Shown piece after piece: positions 1-9,400 of a DNA stretch of 64,000 bases. The notes beneath the pieces are model-generated. The model worked only from the letters and a program-made list of their open reading frames with translations. It was not told the DNA's origin and did no database searches. The position numbers were made by a program, and so were the translations under genes. This DNA comes from Labrys okinawensis (GTDB lineage Bacteria > Pseudomonadota > Alphaproteobacteria > Rhizobiales > Labraceae), in the NCBI RefSeq assembly GCF_002982075.1, contig NZ_PUEJ01000006.1:372001-436000 (forward strand). Direction: 5' to 3'. Each line of letters opens with the position of its first letter. Position 1 is the first letter of the stretch.

Positions 1-720
1 GAAGGCCATGTCGGCGGTGATCATGGTGGGGGATTGGGCGTTGATCATCAGCGGCACCGAGAGCACCGACATCATCGTCACCAGGCTGAGCACGGCGCCG
101 ACCAGCAGCGTGGAGGCGACCTGCGGCACCACGATCTCCAGGAGGATGCGCAGGCGCGAGGCACCGAGATTGCGGGCCGCCTCGATGGTGGAGCGGTCGA
201 GCGACGCCATGGCGCCGGCGGTGAGCAAAGTGACGAAGGGCATCTGCTTCCAGACGAAGGCGATCACGATGCCCCGCCAGTCGAGGAAACTCACCGCCTG
301 CAGCGGTGTCAGCAGCTCGGCATTGATCAGAATCGAGTTCATCAGCCCGTTCTTGGCCAGGAAGGTGCGCAGGATCTGGCCGACCACGATGAAGGGCACG
401 AAGAGCGGCCAGCGATAGAGCCAGCGCAGCAGGGCGACGGCGAGGGGGTTGTTGCCCAGCGTGAGATAGCCGGCGATGGCGACGGCGATCAGCACGATCA
501 GTGCGGTGGAGATCAGGATGATCACCACCGAGAAGACCATGTCGGTCCAGTAGAGCTCGAAGGCCTTGCGGAAATTGCCGAGCCCCGGTCCCTCCGGCGT
601 GGCGAAGGAGCCGGTGATCGAACTCGCCAGCGGCACGACGAACAGCAGAACCACCACCGCGAGCGCCGGCGCCACCAGCATCAGGCCGGCGAGGGAGGGA
701 GCGGTGCGTGAAGGAGCCAT
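1..720 (-). CDS. ABC transporter permease (3' end cut by window)
   Basis: Inner-membrane permease of the binding-protein-dependent importer encoded just upstream on the same strand. Translation from an ATG at 718-720 gives 240 residues, open to the window edge. A hydrophobic segment lies near residues 10-32 and further membrane stretches follow. Near residues 176-195 it reads EAARNLGASRLRILLEIVVP, the EAA loop that docks onto the ATPase. It is the third gene of a leftward operon after the ATPase and binding protein, with a palindromic repeat in the 204-base gap before it. Together they resemble the polyamine/iron/phosphonate type of importer. The substrate cannot be read from sequence, and a second permease is expected beyond the window. 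Confidence 0.88.
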   Translation of the reverse strand, partial: MAPSRTAPSLAGLMLVAPALAVVVLLFVVPLASSITGSFATPEGPGLGNFRKAFELYWTDMVFSVVIILISTALIVLIAVAIAGYLTLGNNPLAVALLRWLYRWPLFVPFIVVGQILRTFLAKNGLMNSILINAELLTPLQAVSFLDWRGIVIAFVWKQMPFVTLLTAGAMASLDRSTIEAARNLGASRLRILLEIVVPQVASTLLVGAVLSLVTMMSVLSVPLMINAQSPTMITADMAF

Positions 721-774
721 GGTGGAGATCCTGATGATGGGTATCCGGCAGGGGGATGATGGCGTGGCGACCAC

Positions 775-909
775 TCCCCTCATCCCCCTGCCGGGACCTT
801 CTCCCGCAAGGGGAGAAGGCGTTCTTTCGGTTGGGTCGAGGAGCTTCACGACTCCCAATCAGGCCCCTTCTCCCCTTGCGGGAGAAGGTGGCGGCAGCCG
901 GATGAGGGG
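775..909. repeat. REP-like palindromic pair, family C copy 1
   Basis: Two inverted modules lie head to head. Each has a hairpin with CCTTCTCCC-type arms (797-819 and 866-888), and the outer ends read CCCCTCATCC and GGATGAGGGG. It sits between the binding-protein gene and the permease of one operon. Related copies occur at 51080-51212 and, more diverged, at 42862-43047. Such repeats are common between genes in alphaproteobacteria. Here it could shape mRNA decay between the two genes. Confidence 0.8.
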
Positions 910-924
910 TGCCGACGTCGTCCC

Positions 925-2076
925 CTACTCCGCCACCTTCTTCTCATAGGCTTCGAGCAGGTCGGCGTAGTAAGGCCCGATCGGGAAGGACTTGCCGTAT
1001 TTGGCGAGGTCGTCGGGCGAGATGTCGGTGAACAGCTTCTGCCAGATCGCCGGATCGAGCTTGTCCTGCACATATTTGGCATCGATGCCGGGATACCAGT
1101 TGAACTGCTTGACGATGCCGTTGGCCTGGACCTCTGGGCTGGTGGCGAGTGCGATGAATTTCTCGGCCAGCGCCTTGTGGGCGGTCTTGCCGGGGATGAC
1201 GTAATGCATCGGCTGGCCCGGCATGCCGGGCGCCGGCAGTACCAGCTTCATGGTGGGCGGCAGCTGGCCGTTGGCCTTCCAGGAATAGAACATGTCGACC
1301 CATACCGCGCCCATGGCGATCTCGCCGCGGCTGAGCATGTCGAGCGTGCCGGCATTGCCGGGGGTCAGTGCGACATTCTTGTTGAAGGCCTTCAGCTTGG
1401 CGAAGGCATCGTCCCATTTGGCCTTCTCATTGGCGTCATAGGGGCCTTCCTGCAGCTTCTTGGCGTCGCCGGCATAGTTGTAGATCCAGCTGATCACGAA
1501 GGAGACGCCGGAGGCGCCGCCCTTGATTCCGTTATAGCCGAACTGCTTGGGGTTCTTCTCGGTCCAGGCCACCAGTTCGTCGAAGGTCTTGGGCGGATTG
1601 GCCACCAGGTCCGGATTATAGGCGATGGCGGTCTGGCTGTTGAACATCGGCATGACATAGCCGTCGACATCGGCTCCGAGCGCCAGCCTGGCATTGCCCC
1701 GCGTGACCAGCTTGCCGGTATCGATATTGCCGCGATATTTGTCGAGCAGTCCGTCCTGGACCAGCTTGCCCGCCACCTTCTCGTGGATGACGGCGACATC
1801 GACGTCATAGACCTCCTTGCCGGCCTTCTTCTGGGCATCGAGCCGCTCGACGATCTTCTGGGAGCCGGCATCGCCGGGGCCGGTGCCGACCACGCGCACC
1901 GTCGTGCCCGGATTCTGCTTCTCGAAGGCCGGTGCCAGGAAATTATTGACGTAGTCGACCATGTTCTGGTCACCGGCCGTGATCACCGTCAGCTCTTCGG
2001 CCCGCGACGATGCGCCTGCCAGGGGCAAGGCGGCGGCGAGAAGCCCCGCGACTGCGGACAATGCTGTCAGTCTCAT
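925..2076 (-). CDS. ABC transporter periplasmic substrate-binding protein
   Basis: Captures the ligand in the periplasm for the importer formed with the neighbouring ATPase and permease. The 383-residue product starts with a Sec signal peptide (basic MR start, Ala/Leu core, cut near residues 23-27 around SRAEE). The rest is a family-1/8 type extracellular solute-binding fold, of the kind used for polyamines, ferric iron or phosphonates. Segments typical of the fold are the ITAGDQNMVDYV start of the mature chain and a Trp/Tyr-rich hinge (ISWIYNYAGD). The gene starts 20 bases after the ATPase gene stops. The substrate is not identifiable. Confidence 0.88.
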   Translation of the reverse strand: MRLTALSAVAGLLAAALPLAGASSRAEELTVITAGDQNMVDYVNNFLAPAFEKQNPGTTVRVVGTGPGDAGSQKIVERLDAQKKAGKEVYDVDVAVIHEKVAGKLVQDGLLDKYRGNIDTGKLVTRGNARLALGADVDGYVMPMFNSQTAIAYNPDLVANPPKTFDELVAWTEKNPKQFGYNGIKGGASGVSFVISWIYNYAGDAKKLQEGPYDANEKAKWDDAFAKLKAFNKNVALTPGNAGTLDMLSRGEIAMGAVWVDMFYSWKANGQLPPTMKLVLPAPGMPGQPMHYVIPGKTAHKALAEKFIALATSPEVQANGIVKQFNWYPGIDAKYVQDKLDPAIWQKLFTDISPDDLAKYGKSFPIGPYYADLLEAYEKKVAE

Positions 2077-2096
2077 CCGAACTCTCCTGTCTCTCG

Positions 2097-3236
2097 TTAC
2101 GATTCAGCCTGGCTCGCCGGGAAGACGAACAGGCCTGTCTCGGGGATATGAACGTTGACTTTCGCGCCGGCCGCCCAGGCCCTGGGCGCATCGACCACCA
2201 GCGGGCCCGCCGGCGTGGCGACGACATGGCGCCAGAAGCCGCCCGGAAAACTGACCTGGACGATCTCCCCCGCCAGGGCCAGGAAGCCGCGGGTGGGCTC
2301 CGCCAGAGGGGCGGTCGCCTGCAATTCCGCCGCCTCCGCCCGGAAATGGGCAATGCACGGGCCCGAAGCGGCCGGCCCGAAGGTCGCGATCAGGGCCGGC
2401 GCACCGCCCGCTCCTTCCAGCCGCGACAGGCCCGCCTCCGAGGAAGCGGGGCTGCAAGTGAGGCGCAGCCTGTTCTCGGCGCCCATGAAGGCGGCCACGA
2501 AGGCGGAGGCCGGCTGGTTGTAGACTTCCTCCGGCGTGCCGATCTGCGCGATCCTGCCGGCATTGAGAATGACGATGCGGTCGGCCATCACCATGGCCTC
2601 CTCGCGGTCGTGGGTGACATGGATGGCCGTGATGCCGAGGCGGCGCTGCAGGGCGCTGATTTCCTGCCGCACGCTGAGGCGAATGCGCGCATCGAGATTG
2701 GACAGGGGCTCGTCGAGCAGCAGGATGTCGGGGCTGACGGCGAGCGCCCGCCCGAGCGCCACACGCTGGCGCTGCCCGCCGGAAAGGGCCGCCGGCTTGC
2801 GCTCCTCCAGCCCGGACAAGCCAAGCAAAGCCGCGATGTCCTTGACCTTGGCGGCGATCTCGCCGCGCGCCAGACGGCGCAGCTTGAGGCCGTAGCCGAT
2901 ATTCTGCGCCACCGTCATATGCGGCCAGAGCGCATAGGTCTGGAACACCAGCGCCATGCCGCGCCGGTCCGGCGGTTCGCCAGTGATGTCGCGTCCCCGC
3001 ACGCGGATGGCGCCGGAACGCGGCTGGATGAAGCCGGCGATGGTGCGCAGGAGCGAGGTCTTGCCGCAGCCCGACGAGCCGAGCAGGGCGACGAACTCGC
3101 CCTCGCCCACCGTCAGGCTCAGATCCTCGAAGACCTGGGTATTGCCCAGCCGCACCGAGGCCCGGTCGACCTCCAGCAAGGGTTGCCGCACCGGCGCCGA
3201 AGGAGCCCCCGCCAGGAATTGGTCACTCGGCTTCAT
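2097..3236 (-). CDS. ABC transporter ATP-binding protein
   Basis: Energises the adjacent importer. The start is placed at the ATG at 3234-3236 because a GGGAGG ribosome site lies just upstream; an upstream in-frame TTG at 3351-3353 falls inside the operator and is unlikely. The 379-residue product has Walker A (GSSGCGKT, about residues 53-60), a Q loop (VFQTYALWPHM), the [15 protein letters not shown] signature, Walker B ([13 protein letters not shown]) and a switch His (HVTHDREEA). A C-terminal TOBE-like regulatory domain starts near residue 280. This is the CUT1/polyamine-type ATPase layout. It is the first gene of the operon and probably transcribed from the promoter at 3353-3381. Confidence 0.93.
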   Translation of the reverse strand: MKPSDQFLAGAPSAPVRQPLLEVDRASVRLGNTQVFEDLSLTVGEGEFVALLGSSGCGKTSLLRTIAGFIQPRSGAIRVRGRDITGEPPDRRGMALVFQTYALWPHMTVAQNIGYGLKLRRLARGEIAAKVKDIAALLGLSGLEERKPAALSGGQRQRVALGRALAVSPDILLLDEPLSNLDARIRLSVRQEISALQRRLGITAIHVTHDREEAMVMADRIVILNAGRIAQIGTPEEVYNQPASAFVAAFMGAENRLRLTCSPASSEAGLSRLEGAGGAPALIATFGPAASGPCIAHFRAEAAELQATAPLAEPTRGFLALAGEIVQVSFPGGFWRHVVATPAGPLVVDAPRAWAAGAKVNVHIPETGLFVFPASQAES

Positions 3237-3336
3237 GGCGCAACCTCCCGCGGGCGGAACCGGGCGCCGCCCGGCGAGGCAAAATGCCTGCAGCCCGAGG
3301 TGCCGTCCCCCTCTCGTTTCCTCATCGCCATGTCTG

Positions 3337-3354
3337 ATTGCACAGCTGTGCAAT
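3337..3354. promoter_or_regulatory. palindromic operator 1 of ABC operon
   Basis: Perfect 18-base palindrome ATTGCACAGCTGTGCAAT, about 100 bases upstream of the ATPase start. It overlaps the -10 region and likely start of a promoter with a TTGACA -35 box at 3376-3381 (minus strand). This placement suits repressor binding. The regulator is not encoded next to it in this window. Confidence 0.7.
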
Positions 3355-3381
3355 GCTCGCTCTGCCCGGAACTCCTGTCAA
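3353..3381 (-). promoter_or_regulatory. candidate sigma-70 promoter of ABC operon
   Basis: On the minus strand a consensus -35 TTGACA (3376-3381) is followed after 17 bases by a weak -10 GAGCAT (3353-3358). The weak -10 and the overlapping operator suggest regulated expression. The call rests on the -35 match and its position. Confidence 0.45.
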
Positions 3382-3482
3382 TAGCGCAGAGCCATTCCAT
3401 CGTAATCGGTCGCTCGATCCTGGGGTGGTTGTAATCCGCTCCGATGCTCCGAAGCAGTAATAGGGATAGGCCAGCCTCACTT

Positions 3483-3496
3483 TGCACAGCTGTGCA
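3483..3496. promoter_or_regulatory. palindromic operator 2 of ABC operon
   Basis: A second copy of the core palindrome, TGCACAGCTGTGCA (14 bases, perfect), lies 142-146 bases from the first. Its flanks are less symmetrical (TT on one side, GAA on the other). Two identical palindromes in one 443-base gap are unlikely by chance and suggest cooperative or looping binding. The remainder of 3237-3679 holds no convincing gene. Confidence 0.6.
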
Positions 3497-3679
3497 GAAG
3501 CAATGCTGCGTTTTATCCCTGCCGTTTCGGCGTGACAGGCATATGACGGTTCGCCCCCTCGGCAGCCAAAATCATGGCCACCGGACAAGACGGCCATGGC
3601 CTCGACCTGACCGGAGCACAAGCAGCATTCCGGGGGGCAGGTCTTCGGACCCGCTTGCGAGCGCAGCGTTTTCTGGGCC

Positions 3680-5104
3680 TCAGGTCGAGGATCGTCCTTC
3701 CGAGGCGAAGCCCTCATCGCCCGCATCGGTGACGATCAGCCGTTTGGGCAGATGCACCTCGACGCCGAGGCCCCCGAGGCTCGATCTGGCGATGTGAAGT
3801 TCGCCGCCATAGGCCTCGATGATGTCCTTGGCGATGGCGAGCCCGAAGCCGGTGCCGCGCACGGTCTCGTCGAGACGCTTGCCCCGCTCGATGAAGGACT
3901 TTTCGGCATCGGGCGGCAGGCCGGGCCCGTCATCCTCGATCGACAGGAGGATGACGGGCGAAGCCGTCTGCGCCATCAGGCGCACCCTTGCCTGGGAATT
4001 CGCCCATTTGCGCGCATTGTCGAGCAGATTGCCGGCGATATTGGTGAAGTCGCTCTCGTCCATTGCGATCACGATGCCCTCAGGGGCTTCGAGGTTGAAC
4101 GTCATCTCCTTGTCGCGTGACAGCTTGTGCATGGTCGAGACCAGCTTGGACAGCACGGCATGGGTATCGACGCGTCCCGACAATTGCGCCGCCGCGAGAC
4201 TCGCCCTCGCCTCCGCCAGGGTGCGCCTGACCTGGGCATCCATGCGCCAGACCTCGTCGCGAATGGCGTTGGCCGCCGCAGCCTGCCCGCTGTCGGCCAG
4301 GGAGCGGGCCGTCGCCTCCAGCACGGCGAGCGGCGTCTTCAGGCCGTGCGCGAGATCGCCAGCCCGGCTGCGCGCCTCGATGAGCTGAGCCTCGCGGGAG
4401 GCGATCAGCGCATTGAGGTTGTCGATCAAAGGTTGGATCTCGTCGGGATAGCGCCCGCTGATCTTGCGGGCCGGGCGGCTGCGCAAGGACAGCAACTCGA
4501 CGCTGAGCTTGTCGAGCGGGCGGAAGCCATAACGCAGAAAGGCGATCACCGCCCCCAGCAGCGCCGCCATCAGCACGGCGAGCGAGGGCGCCATGGCATA
4601 GAAGAAACGCCATTTCACCGGCGAGAGCTGGGCATTGTCGAGCGCGATCAGGGCATTGACGGTCTGGTCGCCATTCGCGGTCGAAATGACGATGGAGCGC
4701 TCGACGGCGAGGAGCTGGCTGCCATTCGGCCCGGTGAGGTCGTTGACCTTGCCGCCCCCTTTGGCCGCCGTCGCCTGCAGCCAGGGCAGGTTCTGGTCCC
4801 ACAGCGACTGCGAGCGCAATTCGACATTGCCCCCGCGCCCGACCTGCCAATAGAGCCCGCCATTGGGCAATTCGAAGCGCGGATCCTGCGGCCCCTCGTC
4901 GATGGTGAGCTGGTTGGAGCCGTTGACCTCGATGCTGCCGAGCAAGAGGCGCATCTCGTCTTCGATCTCCGACAGTTCGAGCGCCCGGATCGCCAGGCCC
5001 GAAATGGCATCGATGCCGATGCCGGCCAGGATGGTGGCGACCACGATCGCCACCACCGAGCCGAGCAGCATGCGACGCCTGAGGGAGAAGGAGGTCAAGG
5101 CCAC
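3680..5104 (-). CDS. sensor histidine kinase, FeuQ/PhoQ-like
   Basis: Inner-membrane sensor that should phosphorylate the response regulator encoded 2 bases upstream. The 474-residue product has two membrane helices (about 12-34 and 167-190) around a periplasmic domain with DPRFELPNGGLYWQV, a motif of rhizobial FeuQ-type sensors. A HAMP-like linker follows, then the H box (DLAHGLKTPLAVL, His near 253), N box (NIAGNLLDNARKW), G1 box (DDGPGLPPD) and G2 box (GTGFGLAIAKDI). All catalytic boxes are intact. FeuPQ and PhoPQ relatives respond to envelope conditions such as low osmolarity, divalent cations or cationic peptides. The signal here is unknown. Confidence 0.9.
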   Translation of the reverse strand: MALTSFSLRRRMLLGSVVAIVVATILAGIGIDAISGLAIRALELSEIEDEMRLLLGSIEVNGSNQLTIDEGPQDPRFELPNGGLYWQVGRGGNVELRSQSLWDQNLPWLQATAAKGGGKVNDLTGPNGSQLLAVERSIVISTANGDQTVNALIALDNAQLSPVKWRFFYAMAPSLAVLMAALLGAVIAFLRYGFRPLDKLSVELLSLRSRPARKISGRYPDEIQPLIDNLNALIASREAQLIEARSRAGDLAHGLKTPLAVLEATARSLADSGQAAAANAIRDEVWRMDAQVRRTLAEARASLAAAQLSGRVDTHAVLSKLVSTMHKLSRDKEMTFNLEAPEGIVIAMDESDFTNIAGNLLDNARKWANSQARVRLMAQTASPVILLSIEDDGPGLPPDAEKSFIERGKRLDETVRGTGFGLAIAKDIIEAYGGELHIARSSLGGLGVEVHLPKRLIVTDAGDEGFASEGRSST

Positions 5105-5106
5105 GG

Positions 5107-5772
5107 TCAGGCAGACTCGGCCGGGATGAGGTAGCCCTGGCCTCGGCGCGTCTCGATCACGCCATTGTCGAGCTTGCGCCGCAGGCGGGCGACCACGACT
5201 TCCAGGGCATTGGAATCATGCTCCACATCCTGGTCATAGATGCTTTCGGTGATCTGGGACTGCGACATCACCGTCCCGGCATTGTGCAGGAGATAGGCGA
5301 GCAGGCGATATTCCAGCGGCGTCACCTGCACCGGGCTGCCATGGAAGGAGACGGCCCGCTGGCGGGTATCGAGTTCCAGCACGCCGTTCGACAGCACGGG
5401 GGAGGATTGGCCCGAGGCGCGGCGGACCAAGGCCCGCACGCGCGCCAGCAGCTCCTCCATGCGGAAGGGCTTGGTCAAATAGTCGTCGGCCCCCGAATCC
5501 ATGCCGTCGACCTTGTCGCGCCAATCGTCGCGCGCGGTGAGGATGAGGACGGGCATGCCGCGCCGGGCCAGGCGCCAGCGCCTGAGCACCGTCAGGCCGT
5601 CGAGCTTGGGCAAGCCCAGATCGAGGATCACCAGATCGAAATGCTCGTTCTCGCCGGCGAAGAGGGCTTCCTCGCCGTCGAACACGGTCACCACGATATA
5701 TTGCTGGGCTTCGAGGCTGCGACGAATATCGTCGACGATGGCTCGTTCGTCTTCGGCAACCAGAATGCGCAT
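5107..5772 (-). CDS. OmpR-family response regulator, FeuP/PhoP-like
   Basis: DNA-binding partner of the following kinase. The 221-residue product has a receiver domain with acidic pocket (VAEDE), phospho-acceptor Asp near residue 51 (VILDLGLPK), the conserved Thr (LILTARD) and Lys (YLTKPF). A winged-helix OmpR/PhoB domain fills the C-terminal half (LTPLEYRLLAYLL-like helix, then VVVARLRRKLD). Start ATG is at 5770-5772. It is the second gene of a leftward three-gene set: PepSY protein, regulator, kinase. Confidence 0.93.
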   Translation of the reverse strand: MRILVAEDERAIVDDIRRSLEAQQYIVVTVFDGEEALFAGENEHFDLVILDLGLPKLDGLTVLRRWRLARRGMPVLILTARDDWRDKVDGMDSGADDYLTKPFRMEELLARVRALVRRASGQSSPVLSNGVLELDTRQRAVSFHGSPVQVTPLEYRLLAYLLHNAGTVMSQSQITESIYDQDVEHDSNALEVVVARLRRKLDNGVIETRRGQGYLIPAESA

Positions 5773-5853
5773 GATGCGGGGCGGGAAGCTCTCAAGGGAA
5801 TGGCCAGCCGGCGAGAAGAGGGATAGCCGGCCGAACCGGCACGGACATTAGGC

Positions 5854-6174
5854 CTATTTATCCACCAAAGCCAGCGTCACCGGGTCGACGAGCACGTCGC
5901 GGCGTTTGCCGTCCGGCCGGAGGACCCGGACCATATAGAGCAGGCGCCCTCCGCGCCTCAGTTCGCGCACGCGCAGGATGCGGCCAGGCACCTCGCGGGC
6001 GACGGCCGCCGAGACATCCTTGAAGGAATGGTTGCCCGGCCGGCGCAGCGGCACTGCCGTCGGGACACTGTGATGCGCTCCGCTCGCCAAGGCCCCTTCG
6101 AGCGGCGGCAGGATGCAAGCAATCGTCAGCAAAAGTCCGGCGCAAGCATGCGACGTGCCCGATCTGGCCCTCAT
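5854..6174 (-). CDS. small secreted PepSY-type protein
   Basis: Predicted exported protein of 106 residues. The start at the ATG 6172-6174 is chosen because a GGGAG ribosome site precedes it and a signal peptide follows (residues 8-30, ending near ALASGAHH). The rest matches the PepSY pattern: an alpha segment (FKDVSAAVAREVPGRILRV) and paired strands (LLYMVRVLRPDGKRRDVLVDP). In other bacteria PepSY proteins often sit beside two-component systems and bind or inhibit envelope partners. It probably shares a transcript with the downstream regulator and kinase, 81 bases away. Confidence 0.8.
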   Translation of the reverse strand: MRARSGTSHACAGLLLTIACILPPLEGALASGAHHSVPTAVPLRRPGNHSFKDVSAAVAREVPGRILRVRELRRGGRLLYMVRVLRPDGKRRDVLVDPVTLALVDK

Positions 6175-6210
6175 GAGTCTCCCTATGGTTTCGAGATCCT
6201 CTTCAATTCC

Positions 6211-6313
6211 AGAGCAAAGCGCGGTTTCTCCGAACCGCACTTTTTCTCCAGCTCTTTGTTTCGAAGCGTCTTTACGATTGCTGGTAACGCCGTCAAATCG
6301 CAAAACGCTATAG
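6211..6313. repeat. intergenic repeat, family A/B copy
   Basis: Starts AGAGCAAAGCGC, has a GCGGTTTCTCCGAACCGC hairpin, then CTCTTTGTTTCGAAGCGTC and ends CGCAAAACGC. The pattern recurs at 17530, 25765, 30108, 33114 and 58751. It lies in the divergent gap between the PepSY gene and the NRPS-like gene, so it may affect either 5' leader. Confidence 0.65.
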
Positions 6314-6432
6314 CGGAACCAAGCTTGCAATTGGCTTACAGGCGCTGTCAGACGCCCGCAACGCGCTCCTCGCTAGAATAGCTGGAAACGATTTTGGCCA
6401 CCATCCGAATCGCCGGCCGAAGGATTACGCGT

Positions 6433-9400
6433 GTGTTGTCTTCTCCTGTACCAGTAAATGCCATCGGGCCGCTCGCCGTGGTCCGCGGCGAGCAGCGTCC
6501 CGACCTTCTGCGTGACGAAACCCTGGCGACGATCTTCAAGGTGTCCGCCGCGGCCTTTCCCGACAAGCAGGCCCTCGGTGCGATCGGCACCGGCGAGCGC
6601 CTGACCTATCGCGAGCTCGACGAGCGCTCCGACCGGGTCGCCGCCGCCCTGGCCCGTCGCGGCGTGGGGCCCGGCATGTTCGTCGGCCTGTGGTTCCAGC
6701 GCTCGATCGGCCTGCATGTCGCCCTGCTCGGTCTCATCAAGACCGGCGCCAGCTTCATTCCCTTCGACGCCGACATTCCGCCCGAGCGGGTGACGGCGAG
6801 CCTCGCCGATGCCGGTGCGGGCCTGCTGGTCTCGCACGCGCCGCAGGCCGAGAAATATGCCGCCGTCGAGGCCGAGACGGTAACGCTCGAGACGCTGCTG
6901 GCCGATCCGCGCCGCGATGTCCCGGCCAGCCAGGCGCCGGCGCTCAGCGATGCGGCCTATGCCATCTACACATCCGGCACCAGCGGCAAGCCCAAGGGCA
7001 TCAAGGTCTCCCATCGCAACATCTGCCACTATCTGCGCGCCGGCAATGAATGCCTGCGCATCACGGCCGACGACGTGGTGCTCCAGCAGGCCTCGATCGC
7101 CTTCGACCTTTCGCTCGAAGAAATCTTCATTCCCTATATGGTCGGCGCCACGCTGAAGATCGCCAGCGCCGCCGTGCTGCAGGACATCGACGCCCTGCCC
7201 CGGATGCTCGAGGCCGAGGGCATCACCGTGATCGATACGGTGCCGACCCTGCTGTCCATGCTAAGCCGCGACGTCGCCGGGCTGAAGACGATCATCCTGG
7301 GCGGAGAAGCCTGCCCGCCTGCCCTGGTCGCCCGCTTTGCACGGCCCGGCCGGCGCCTCCTCAACACCTATGGGCCCACCGAGACCACGGTGGTGGCGAC
7401 CTCGACCGAACTGGAAGCCGGCGAGGACGTCACGATCGGGCGCCCGATCCCCAACTACACCGCCTATGTCGTCGACGATCAGCTCAATCTGCTGGCGCCC
7501 GGCGAAATCGGCGAATTGCTGGTGGGCGGGCCTGGCGTCGCCATGGGCTATCTCAACCTGCCGGAGATGACGGCGGCCAAGTTCATCGCCAACCCCTTCA
7601 CCACCGACAACTCCGATCCCGTGCTCTACCGCACCGGTGATGCGGTGAGCCTCAGACCGGACGGCCGGATCGTCTTCCAGGGCCGCATCGACAGCCAGGT
7701 CAAGATCCGCGGCTATCGCATCGAGCTCGGCGAGATCGAAAGCCTGCTCGCCGCCGATCCCGCCATCCGCGCCGCGGTGGTGACGGCCAATCAGAGCGAG
7801 GCCGGCGATACGCTGGTCGCCCACCTGGTGCCGCGGGGCGAAATCGACCTCGACCGGATCAGGCATGGCCTCGCCGCCAAGATCCCGCGCTACATGCTGC
7901 CTTCGGCTTTCCAGCTTCACGACGCGCTGCCCGCGCTGCCTTCGGGCAAGGTCGACCGCAAGGCCCTCTCTGCCCTGCCGGTGCCGGAACGCCAGGCCAC
8001 CGCCGGCGAACAGGAGCCCCCGCGCTCCTGGACCGAAGCCCAGCTGCTCAAGGCCGCGCAGGAATTGCTGCGTGCGCCGGCGGTCGACTTCGAGGCCGAT
8101 TTCTTCACCGAGCTCGGCGGCCATTCTTTGCTGGCGGCCCGTTTCGTCTCCGAGATTCGGCGTGTGCCGGCTTTGTCGGGCATCGCCATCCGCGATCTCT
8201 ATACGCATCGCACGCTGCGCAATCTCGCCAAGGCCCTCGATGAGAGCGTCGCCGCCACTGCCGCGGCGCCCCCGCCCGACCGCAGCTTCGAGCCCGTGCC
8301 GCTCGCCCGGCGTTTCCTGTGCGGTCTCGCCCAGGCCGTCACGCTGCCCTTCATCGTCGCCCTCGTCTCGGTGCAGTGGATCGGCCTCCTGCTCGCCAGC
8401 ATGCTGCTGGTGGGCGAGGACGCTTCCATCCTCACCGAGCTCGCCGTGCTGTGCGGGGTCTATATCTGTCTCAACCTCGCCACCAAGCTCGTCGTCGTCG
8501 GCCTGAAATGGCTGGTGATCGGCCGCACCAGGCCAGGCGTCTATCCGCTCTGGGGCGTCTATTATTTCCGCATCTGGCTGATGCAGCGCATCGTGCAGCT
8601 CACCACGCCGAAATTCCTCAAGGGCTCGCCGCTCATCCGCATCTATCTGCGCGCCCTCGGGGCCCGCATCGGCGACGACGCCATGATCGACGACTTCGAG
8701 GAGGGCGCGATCGACCTCGTCACCATCGGTGACCGGGCGAGCCTCGGCACCAAGCTCAAGCTCGCCAATGTCGAGGTGGTCGGCAACGAGGTCCATGTCG
8801 GGCGCATCGAGATCGGTGCCGGTGCCCGCATCGGCAATGGCAGCGTGATCGGCGCCGACGTCGTCATCGGCGACGGCGCGGAGATCGGCGACCTCACCGC
8901 CTTGCCGCAGGGCACCATGGTGGCGCCGGGCACGCATTGGGAAGGAGCACCCGCCGTCGAGGTCGGTCCGGCCGAGCAGGACGATCCGGCGGACCATCCC
9001 CGCCTCGGGCGCCTCGGCCGCTCGGTCCAGGCGGTCGGCTATTTCATCGCCTATAATCTGTGCCTGGTCATCGGCCTGCTGCCGATCTTCCCGGCCTTCT
9101 CGCTGTTCTCGGAAGTGGAGGCCCTGTTCGGCGCCGATCCCGGCCAGCCTCTGTCCTGGAGCCTGGTGGCGGTCGCGGCCTGGCCGGCGGCGCTCGTGCT
9201 GATCGTGGTCTCGATGGCGGTGATGGTGGCCCTGCGCTGGCTGCTGCTGCCGAGGGTGCGCGAGGGGGCCTACTCGATCTTCGGTTCGCTCTATTTCCGC
9301 AAATGGGTGATCGGTCTGTCCACCGAATCCCTGCTGGAGACGCTCAACTCGCTCTACGCCACCGTGTTCATGCGCAATTGGTACCGCATGATGGGAGCCA

